Shown piece after piece: positions 7,008-13,573 of a DNA stretch of 17,041 nucleotides. Under the pieces are notes generated by a model, which searched no databases, was not told the DNA's origin, and was given only the letters and a program-made list of their open reading frames with translations. The position numbers were made by a program, and so were the translations under genes. The DNA is from an uncultured Bacteroidales bacterium (GTDB lineage: Bacteria; Bacteroidota; Bacteroidia; Bacteroidales; Muribaculaceae), in NCBI GenBank assembly GCA_900542185.1, contig UQMZ01000060.1, forward strand, positions 1 through 17,041, read 5' to 3'. Positions within the stretch are counted from its first letter, which is position 1. Each line of letters opens with the position of its first letter.

Positions 7008-7283
7008 ATGAGTTTCACAACAGAACAGAAGAAAGAGATCTTCAAGACGTATGGCAAGGGCGAAGGCGACACCGGTAGCCCCGAAGCACAGATCGCACTT
7101 TTCTCAAAGCGCATCCAGCACTTGACCGAGCACCTGAAGAGCAACAAGAAGGACTACGCTACCGCCCGTGCGCTTAAGACACTGGTAGGTCAGCGCCGCA
7201 GCCTGCTCGACTACTTGATCCGCAAGGACATCAACCGCTACCGCGCCATCATCGCCAAGAAGGAACTCGGTATCCGCAAGTAA
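7008..7283 (+). CDS. rpsO: 30S ribosomal protein S15
   Basis: A 91-aa primary 16S rRNA-binding protein of the small-subunit platform. The family pattern is clear: GDTGSPEAQIALFSKRIQHLTEHLK (20-44), then LVGQRRSLLDYL (59-70) and the C-terminal RYRAIIAKKELGIRK. The start MSFTTEQKKEIF at 7008 is chosen because it gives the normal length. An in-frame ATG at 6954 would add residues with no family likeness and lies in the presumed leader. It has its own promoter. No terminator separates it from rplU, 80 bases on, so the three ribosomal genes may be co-transcribed. Confidence 0.97.
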   Translation: MSFTTEQKKEIFKTYGKGEGDTGSPEAQIALFSKRIQHLTEHLKSNKKDYATARALKTLVGQRRSLLDYLIRKDINRYRAIIAKKELGIRK

Positions 7284-7298
7284 TAACAAAACCAGTAC

Positions 7299-7335
7299 CC
7301 GGCCGGGCATGACAAGACCCAAGGGCGCCTGCCGG
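7299..7335 (+). promoter_or_regulatory. Possible structured leader before rplU
   Basis: In the 80-base gap between rpsO and rplU, CCGGC (7299-7303) can pair with GCCGG (7331-7335), and GG (7305-7306) with CC (7328-7329), closing a loop of about 20 bases. No T tract follows, so it is not a plain terminator. It could be an L21-responsive leader or a processing site, or may have no role. I do not recognise a named family. Confidence 0.3.
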
Positions 7336-7363
7336 AAGGATAATTTAAATATCATAATCAACG

Positions 7364-7684
7364 ATGTACGCAATCGTAGAAATCAAAGGACAGCAGTTCA
7401 AGGCCGAGGAAGGCAAGTTCCTGTATGTTCATCACCTTGGCGACGTAAAGCAGGGTGACGCCGTAAGCTTCGAGAAAGTTCTTCTCCTGGACGCAGACGG
7501 CAACGTGACTGTAGGCGCACCCGCAGTAGAAGGCGCCAAGATAGAGTGTGAAGTGCTCGAGCCCCTCGTAAAGGGTGACAAAGTGCTCGTGTTCAAGAAG
7601 AAGCGCCGCAAGGGCTATCGTCGTCTCAACGGACACCGCCAGCAGTTCACCAAAGTAATGATCAAGAAAATCGTAACCGCATAA
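7364..7684 (+). CDS. rplU: 50S ribosomal protein L21
   Basis: A 106-aa protein of the large subunit that binds 23S rRNA. MYAIVEIKGQQFKAEEGKF is the usual N-terminus, VLLLDADGNVTVGAP the conserved middle, and KGYRRLNGHRQQFTKVMIKKI the basic C-terminal signature. The length is normal (about 100-105 aa). The usual rplU-rpmA pair is kept with only 13 bases between them, so the two are surely one transcript. Translation begins after an AT-rich stretch (ATTTAAATATCATAATCAACG) with no Shine-Dalgarno sequence. Confidence 0.98.
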   Translation: MYAIVEIKGQQFKAEEGKFLYVHHLGDVKQGDAVSFEKVLLLDADGNVTVGAPAVEGAKIECEVLEPLVKGDKVLVFKKKRRKGYRRLNGHRQQFTKVMIKKIVTA

Positions 7685-7697
7685 ACCAAAAAGAGAA

Positions 7698-7958
7698 ATG
7701 GCACATAAAAAAGGTGTCGGTAGTTCTAAGAACGGCCGTGAGTCAGAAAGCAAACGACTCGGAGTGAAAATTTTTGGTGGTTCGAATTGCAAAGCCGGCA
7801 ATATCATCAAGCGTCAGCGTGGCACCGTTCACCATCCCGGTCTCAACGTGGGTATGGGCAAGGACCACACTCTGTTCGCCCTCATTGACGGCGTAGTGGT
7901 ATTCACCACCGGTAAGGAGGGACGTAAGTTCATCAACGTTCAGCCCCATCAGAACTGA
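7698..7958 (+). CDS. rpmA: 50S ribosomal protein L27
   Basis: An 86-aa protein near the peptidyl transferase centre. It begins directly with MAHKKGVGSSKNGRESESKRLGVK, so it needs only methionine removal and not the N-terminal protease cleavage seen in Firmicutes. GGSNCKAGNIIKRQRGT and HHPGLNVGMGKDHTLFAL complete the family pattern. The start is preceded by an A-rich AACCAAAAAGAGAA. It is last in the ribosomal set and is followed 18 bases later by a strong terminator. Confidence 0.98.
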   Translation: MAHKKGVGSSKNGRESESKRLGVKIFGGSNCKAGNIIKRQRGTVHHPGLNVGMGKDHTLFALIDGVVVFTTGKEGRKFINVQPHQN

Positions 7959-7976
7959 TAACAGATTCCAACCGAT

Positions 7977-8008
7977 AAAAAAGGGATGCGCACACGCATC
8001 CCTTTTTT
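7977..8008 (+). terminator. Rho-independent terminator after rpmA
   Basis: A 14-base stem, A6-GGGATGCG (7977-7990) with CGCATCCC-T6 (7995-8008), loops on CACA. The A and T runs make it able to work in both directions. It isolates the ribosomal genes from the VanZ/tam operon. The rest of 7959-8193 holds a small GCGGC-ATA-GCCGC hairpin (about 8085-8097) and an AT-rich promoter region. Confidence 0.95.
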
Positions 8009-8159
8009 ATTGCCAGTTTAAACACCGGCAGCAACCCGATCCGGCCGCTTTCACGCTGATTCGTGCAGGCTGGTTGGTTCCGGCGAGCGGCATAGCCGCG
8101 GTTTATTAATGCCAATTTTCATATTTTTATTAACACATTTTTACCATTCCCCATTTTAA

Positions 8160-8190
8160 TTTGTTATATAATTGATTTTTGTTAATTTTG
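8160..8190 (+). promoter_or_regulatory. Predicted promoter of the VanZ-like/tamB/tamL operon
   Basis: TTTG (8160-8163), a 19-base spacer and TAATTTTG (8183-8190) match the Bacteroidota consensus. The expected start, about 8193-8194, coincides with the ATG at 8194, so the first gene would be translated from a leaderless or nearly leaderless mRNA. Confidence 0.72.
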
Positions 8191-8193
8191 CTT

Positions 8194-8613
8194 ATGGAAA
8201 GGCGAATTAGGATAAAACGGCAACTGCAGCAACTGCCGGCGTGGATACTGACCGTCATCACGCTGGCCGCGGTGCTCTGGCTCACCCTTGCTCCCCATCC
8301 GTTGGGCGATCAGGAGCCCCCTCCCCTCTTTCCCGGCGCCGACAAGGTGGTGCACGCCATAATGTTCGGTGGCCTGACCTTCGTCGCTCTCGTGGACTGG
8401 GCGCGCGGCCGCGATTTCCGCTCCGTTCGATGGCCCGTATGCATCCTTATGGCGACACTTTCCTCTCTCTTAGGCATCGCCATTGAATTCATACAGCGTT
8501 CCATGGGCATGGGACGCAGCTACGACCCTATGGACATGGTGGCCGACATCACGGGATCATTCCTGGTGGCCGTAGTCTGGATCTGCGCCGAAGCATGCCG
8601 CAAACCTGAATAA
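8194..8613 (+). CDS. VanZ-like family membrane protein
   Basis: A 139-aa inner-membrane protein with four likely helices (about residues 15-34, 52-69, 80-98 and 118-132). The family features are DKVVHAIMFGGLTF (50-63), Glu98 in IEFIQ, and GRSYDPMDMVADITGS (107-122), the usual GRxxDxxDxxANxxG element. VanZ is named for low-level teicoplanin resistance, but the job of most family members is unknown and this one should not be read as a resistance gene. The ATG at 8194 is chosen over an in-frame start at 8179 because the latter lies within the promoter. It heads an operon with tamB, 34 bases on, so a role in envelope assembly is possible but only inferred. Confidence 0.88.
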   Translation: MERRIRIKRQLQQLPAWILTVITLAAVLWLTLAPHPLGDQEPPPLFPGADKVVHAIMFGGLTFVALVDWARGRDFRSVRWPVCILMATLSSLLGIAIEFIQRSMGMGRSYDPMDMVADITGSFLVAVVWICAEACRKPE

Positions 8614-8647
8614 GCTTTTCATAAAAATTTCAAGTCGAACCCACACG

Positions 8648-11600
8648 ATGAACGACACACACGACACACACACGCCGCAACAACCGGACCGGACCGCGCA
8701 GCCTGAGGCTCCGAAGCCCCGGAAACGGCATGCCATACGACCCAGGTGGCTGCGGATTACGCTCAAGACACTGATGTGGCTTGTAATCGTCGTGCTGTGT
8801 CTCCCCGTGCTTATATACATTCCGCCTGTGCAGGATCTGGCCATATCCGTCACCAAGAACATGGTGCACAAGTCCACCGGCATGGAGATAGGAATCGGCA
8901 AGTTCCGCCTCTCCTTCCCGCTCAAGGTGCATCTGAAGGACGTGTACGTACTTACCGCGCCACGCGACACGATGGTACGCGCCGGCGAAGCCATTGCCGA
9001 CATAAAGCTGCTTCCGTTGCTGAACCTTGACGTCAAGGTGAACCGGCTGGACCTTGAAAACGGCTTTTACCGAATGGTCAACGCCGACTCATCCATGATT
9101 TTAGGCATCCGCGCGGGACACCTCACCGTGGATGACAAAAGTTCGGTCGACATCAGGAAATCACGCATACTGCTGAACAAGGTGCGCCTCAGCGACGGCG
9201 ACCTCTCGCTATACATGGACGTGTGGAAAAAGAAGCCGACTCCCCCGGACACGGTACCTGCCACGCCATTCTATATCCAGGCCAACGATGTGACGCTCGA
9301 CAACTTCCGCTTCGGAATGTCGATGCTGCCCACAATCGATACGCTCAGCCTCGACGTGAAGCGCGTGGCGTTGACGCACGGCATCGTGGACCTCGGCAAG
9401 AACGAGGTCAAATGGAAACGCGCGGCCATGTCCGATGGCTCGGTAACCTACCTGCAGCCCACGCCCGCATACATCAAGACTCATCCGGCACCGCCGAGCG
9501 AACCCTCGGAGGGGCCGCCGATGCGCATCATGGGCGACTCCATAGCCGTAGACAGCCTCAAGGCCCTGTACGCCACCAAGGGCGTGAAGCCGGCCGCAGG
9601 CTTCGACCCGTCGTACATAGCGGTTGACGGAGTGTCCATAGGAATGCGCAATTTCTACAACGAAGCGTCTACGGTCCGTCTGCCGCTGACACGTCTTCGC
9701 GCCAAAGAACGCTCCGGACTGCGGATAACGCAAGGCCGTGGCACCATCGGCGTGGATTCTGTCGGGTTGACATTGAAGCAGGTAAGCCTTCAGACCCTCT
9801 TTTCCCGCATCAACGCCGATGCAGACGTGCCTTTTGCCGTTATGGCGATGGAACCGGACGCCCCGATGAACGTCAAGGCCAACGGTTCGGTCGGGCTCCC
9901 CGACGTAGAGGCATTCATGCCCACCCTCAAGACTTTCACAGCCAAAATACCGTCGCGCAAGCCGCTGCGGTTTGACCTGGACGCCCGTGGATCGCTGTCT
10001 GAACTGAACGTCGGCACGCTCAAGGCGGCGATGGACGCCGTAGTCAGGATCGACGCCAGGGGACACGTGGCCAACGCACTGCAATACAAGAAACTGCGCG
10101 CCGACATCGAGTTTGACGGCGCCCTGATGGATCCGCGTCTGGCCGACCAATTCCTGGCGCAGAGCGACATGGAGATTCCGGCTTTTGACATCAAAGGCAC
10201 GGCTCAGGCCAACGGGCTGCAGTATGGCGCGGACTTCACGCTGCGCTCCACGGCCGGAAACGTTGCCGCCAACGGCCATGTGGCCCTGACGCCGGAGACA
10301 TATAATGTGGACGCCTCCATCCGCGAACTGAACGTGGCGAAGTTCATGCCCTCGCTCGGCATAGGGCACGTCACCGGCACCGTACAGGCCGTCGGCCGGG
10401 GTTTCAATCCCGTAAGCGGCCACGCGCTTACCGATGCCAAAGTGCGCATAGACGGTATCGAATATCAGAAACATCATTACCGCGACATACGTCTGGACGC
10501 CATGCTTGACCCGGACGGCACGCTTACGGTAGTCGGAGGTTCCGTCAATCCGGGCCTCAACTTCGACATCGACGGCTCGGGCATCATCCGCACCGACGAC
10601 TACAACGTTGACCTGCGTGCCGACATACGCGACCTTGACCTGAGGCAGCTCGGTTTCACCGACAGTATGTGTCAGGGCAGCGGCACCATATACCTTGCGG
10701 GCAACGCCCAGCCGGGCAAATGGCTCTATGACGTGGATCTGAAGCTCGTTGACTTCGACTGGAACATGCCGGGCACCTACATACATCTGCCCGGCGGAGT
10801 ACACGCCGTGCTCAAGGCCGACCAACTCGCCACGATGTTCGACATTAACTCCGACCGCACCGACCTGCATTTCGAGAGTCCAGCAGGGATGAAATATGTG
10901 ATGGATTCGTTCATCGCCGCCGCCGACACCGTCACCGGTCAGATAAACCGCCGCAATATATCCGTCGAAGACATCAAGCAGGCACTGCCGCAGTTCAAGC
11001 TCGACGTCAACGCCTCGGGTAGCGGTCTTGTCAGCCAGTTCCTCTCGCCGTCGGGCATATCCGTGGACACTATATGGGGCCATATTGAACGTGACTCGAT
11101 CATTTCGGGCAACTTCAACCTGCACCGGCTCACCACATCGGTAGCCAATGCCGACACCGTGACGCTAAACCTCAACGAACGCGGATCGCTGCTGGACTAC
11201 CGCATCCACATGGGCAACCGCCCCGGTACGTTCGACGAGTTCGCCCAGGCCAACGTGAACGGATACCTCGGCCAGAACCGACTGGGTATGTTCTTCAACC
11301 AGCGCAACATCAAGAACCAGCAGGGATACCGCATCGGTCTCACCGCCTCCATGGTGGACTCGGTGGTGAATGTCCATTTCACCCCGTTGAAATCAACGAT
11401 TGCCTACCTGCCCTGGACTCTGAACAACGACAACTACATAGCCTACAACCTGCACAACATGCATGTAGACGCCAACCTTCAGGCACAGAGCAAAGAGAGC
11501 TCCATCCTGGCACGCACCGAGACCAACGACCGGGGCAACGAGCAGTTCAGGCTTAAGGTCGAGAACCTGCATATCGAGGACTTCTTAGGCATGTCCATCA

Positions 11601-13573
11601 CCGCGCCCCCCATCAAAGGGTCGGTCAATACGGACCTGACGGTGCTGTACGTCGACGAGCAGTTTCACGCGTCCGGAGGCCTGCAGCTAAACGACTTCAT
11701 ATACGAGCGCAAGCGCGTGGGCAGTTTCGACTTCGACATCAACGCCGCTTATGCCACTCAGACAGGGCGCATACTCGGCGACGCCAGCCTGAAGATAGAC
11801 GGCCACAAAGCCATCCGCGCGTTTGCCCGCGTCGGCACTTCGGGAGCCAGCCGCGACAGCATCGGCGTGTTGCTCAACCGCTTCCCGCTCCGCATAGCCA
11901 ATCCGTTCTTAGGACAGAACGCCCGCCTGTCAGGCTATCTCAACGGCGCCATGCGTCTTGATTCCACGTTGTCGTCGCCCATATTCAACGGTCGCCTGGC
12001 CATGGATTCGGCATCCGTCTACATCCCGATGGCCGCCGCATCACTCAAGATGGATACCGCGCGCATAACGGTTCGCGACAATGTATTGCGCTTCAACCAG
12101 TTCGACATCTGGGGAGCCAACAAGAACCCGCTCAGCATCGACGGCACCGTAGACGCCTCCAACTTCCGGAAGATATTGGTGGATCTCACCGCCGACGCGC
12201 GCAACATGCAGTTGATCAAGTCGGACAAGCGTTCCAAAGGGGATATCTTCGGCAAGATTTATCTCGATATGGGCGTCAAGGTTAAAGGTCCGTTACAGAA
12301 CCTTGACGTATCGGCCAACCTGAACCTGCTGGGCAACACCGACGCCACTTACCGTCTGAACCTGCCCGAAAGCGAGTTCACGGCCACCAACGACGAGGGC
12401 GTGGTGAAGTTCGTGAACTTCAGCGACACCACACAGGTAGCACGGAAGGATTCCATCGAGCCGTCGCTGTTCAACATGAGGCTGGACGCCAACGTCGTGA
12501 TCTCGCCGGGAACGCACCTGCAGGTTCTGCTCAGCACCAACGGCACCGACAAGCTGGAACTGCAGCCCTCGGCCAACCTGAACTTCCATCAGAGCTACAT
12601 GGGCGACATGACCATGTACGGCACCGTGACGCTCGGCACCGGATTCGTGCGTTACGCCTTCCCCGTACTTGGCGAGAAGATGTTCGACTTCAACCCCGAG
12701 AGCACCATCACCTGGAACGGCACGCTGATGAACCCGACCCTGAACATCACGGCCACCGACAACATGAAGGCCAACATAACCCAGGGAGGCAACTCGCGTC
12801 TGGCCAACTTCCTGGTGACGGCCCGTGTGACCAACCCGCTGGACCAGATGAAAGTGAGCTTCGACCTGAGCACCAACGACGACCTGACCATACAGAACGA
12901 ACTTCAGTCCATGTCGCCCGACCAGCGCCAGACACAGGCCATGAACCTGCTGATATACGGACAGTACACCGGCCAGGGTGGTACCAAGGGCAACGCCAAC
13001 ATAGGCGGCAACATGCTCTATTCCTTCCTGGAATCGCAGCTCAACTCGTGGGCCGCCAAGCATGTGCGCGGAGTGGAGCTGTCGTTCGGAATCGACCAGT
13101 ACGAGAAGGCGTCCAACGGCGCCAAGACCACAGAGACCAACTATTCGTATCAGGTCAGCAAGAGCCTGTTCAACAACCGGTTCAAGATCCTGGTGGGCGG
13201 CAATTACTCAACCGACCAGAATCCCGAGGACAACCTGGCGCAGAACCTGATAAGCGACATATCGTTTGAATATATGATCAAGCAGACGCAGAGCATGAAC
13301 ATGTCCGTGCAGCTGTTCCGCCATCAGGGATTCGAGAGCATTCTGGAGGGCGAGATAACGGAGACGGGCGTGGCTTTCGTGATGCGCCGCAAGCTGGCCA
13401 ACCTGCGCAATTTCTTCAGATTCGGGCGCCGCAAGAAACCAACCACTGCCACAGTTGTGCTCGATTCCACCGCCGAATCACACGGCGTGCCTACCCAGAA
13501 CGCACTGATGCCGCCGAAGTTCGAGGCCGTCAAAAAAGACTCTACAGTCGGAAAGGATACGATAGATGAATAG
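8648..13573 (+). CDS. tamB: TamB-like translocation and assembly module protein (DUF490/AsmA-like family)
   Basis: A very large (1641 aa) inner-membrane-anchored periplasmic protein. A basic, Pro-rich N-terminal tail (about 1-36) precedes one helix, TLKTLMWLVIVVLCLPVLIYI (about 38-58). A long stretch of repeated beta strands follows (AsmA/TamB style, for example GSVNPGLNFDIDGSGIIRTDDYNVDLRAD), expected to form an open hydrophobic groove. The C-terminal DUF490 domain is at about 1320-1590 (ATLNITATD-like strands, QSMSPDQRQTQAMNLLIYGQ, NSWAAKHVRGVELSFGID). TamB-family proteins span the periplasm and are linked to outer-membrane protein insertion and phospholipid transfer. The stop overlaps the start of the TamA-like gene by 8 bases, typical of translational coupling in a TamA/TamB pair. 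Two GACACACAC units encode DTH-DTH just after the start. Start codon choice is well supported by position and the following anchor. Confidence 0.93.
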   Translation: MNDTHDTHTPQQPDRTAQPEAPKPRKRHAIRPRWLRITLKTLMWLVIVVLCLPVLIYIPPVQDLAISVTKNMVHKSTGMEIGIGKFRLSFPLKVHLKDVYVLTAPRDTMVRAGEAIADIKLLPLLNLDVKVNRLDLENGFYRMVNADSSMILGIRAGHLTVDDKSSVDIRKSRILLNKVRLSDGDLSLYMDVWKKKPTPPDTVPATPFYIQANDVTLDNFRFGMSMLPTIDTLSLDVKRVALTHGIVDLGKNEVKWKRAAMSDGSVTYLQPTPAYIKTHPAPPSEPSEGPPMRIMGDSIAVDSLKALYATKGVKPAAGFDPSYIAVDGVSIGMRNFYNEASTVRLPLTRLRAKERSGLRITQGRGTIGVDSVGLTLKQVSLQTLFSRINADADVPFAVMAMEPDAPMNVKANGSVGLPDVEAFMPTLKTFTAKIPSRKPLRFDLDARGSLSELNVGTLKAAMDAVVRIDARGHVANALQYKKLRADIEFDGALMDPRLADQFLAQSDMEIPAFDIKGTAQANGLQYGADFTLRSTAGNVAANGHVALTPETYNVDASIRELNVAKFMPSLGIGHVTGTVQAVGRGFNPVSGHALTDAKVRIDGIEYQKHHYRDIRLDAMLDPDGTLTVVGGSVNPGLNFDIDGSGIIRTDDYNVDLRADIRDLDLRQLGFTDSMCQGSGTIYLAGNAQPGKWLYDVDLKLVDFDWNMPGTYIHLPGGVHAVLKADQLATMFDINSDRTDLHFESPAGMKYVMDSFIAAADTVTGQINRRNISVEDIKQALPQFKLDVNASGSGLVSQFLSPSGISVDTIWGHIERDSIISGNFNLHRLTTSVANADTVTLNLNERGSLLDYRIHMGNRPGTFDEFAQANVNGYLGQNRLGMFFNQRNIKNQQGYRIGLTASMVDSVVNVHFTPLKSTIAYLPWTLNNDNYIAYNLHNMHVDANLQAQSKESSILARTETNDRGNEQFRLKVENLHIEDFLGMSITAPPIKGSVNTDLTVLYVDEQFHASGGLQLNDFIYERKRVGSFDFDINAAYATQTGRILGDASLKIDGHKAIRAFARVGTSGASRDSIGVLLNRFPLRIANPFLGQNARLSGYLNGAMRLDSTLSSPIFNGRLAMDSASVYIPMAAASLKMDTARITVRDNVLRFNQFDIWGANKNPLSIDGTVDASNFRKILVDLTADARNMQLIKSDKRSKGDIFGKIYLDMGVKVKGPLQNLDVSANLNLLGNTDATYRLNLPESEFTATNDEGVVKFVNFSDTTQVARKDSIEPSLFNMRLDANVVISPGTHLQVLLSTNGTDKLELQPSANLNFHQSYMGDMTMYGTVTLGTGFVRYAFPVLGEKMFDFNPESTITWNGTLMNPTLNITATDNMKANITQGGNSRLANFLVTARVTNPLDQMKVSFDLSTNDDLTIQNELQSMSPDQRQTQAMNLLIYGQYTGQGGTKGNANIGGNMLYSFLESQLNSWAAKHVRGVELSFGIDQYEKASNGAKTTETNYSYQVSKSLFNNRFKILVGGNYSTDQNPEDNLAQNLISDISFEYMIKQTQSMNMSVQLFRHQGFESILEGEITETGVAFVMRRKLANLRNFFRFGRRKKPTTATVVLDSTAESHGVPTQNALMPPKFEAVKKDSTVGKDTIDE

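Noticed and set aside
8085..8097. Small GCGGC-ATA-GCCGC hairpin upstream of the VanZ-like gene as a riboswitch
   Set aside because: It lies upstream of the predicted transcription start and is only 5 base pairs long.
8194..8613. Glycopeptide resistance gene vanZ
   Set aside because: Only the broad VanZ-like fold is supported; no other van genes are present and the family is common in non-resistant bacteria.
8651..8676. AC-rich tandem units (GACACACAC twice) at the start of tamB as a phase-variation tract
   Set aside because: The unit is 9 bases and the dinucleotide runs are only four or five repeats, so slippage leading to frame loss is unlikely.
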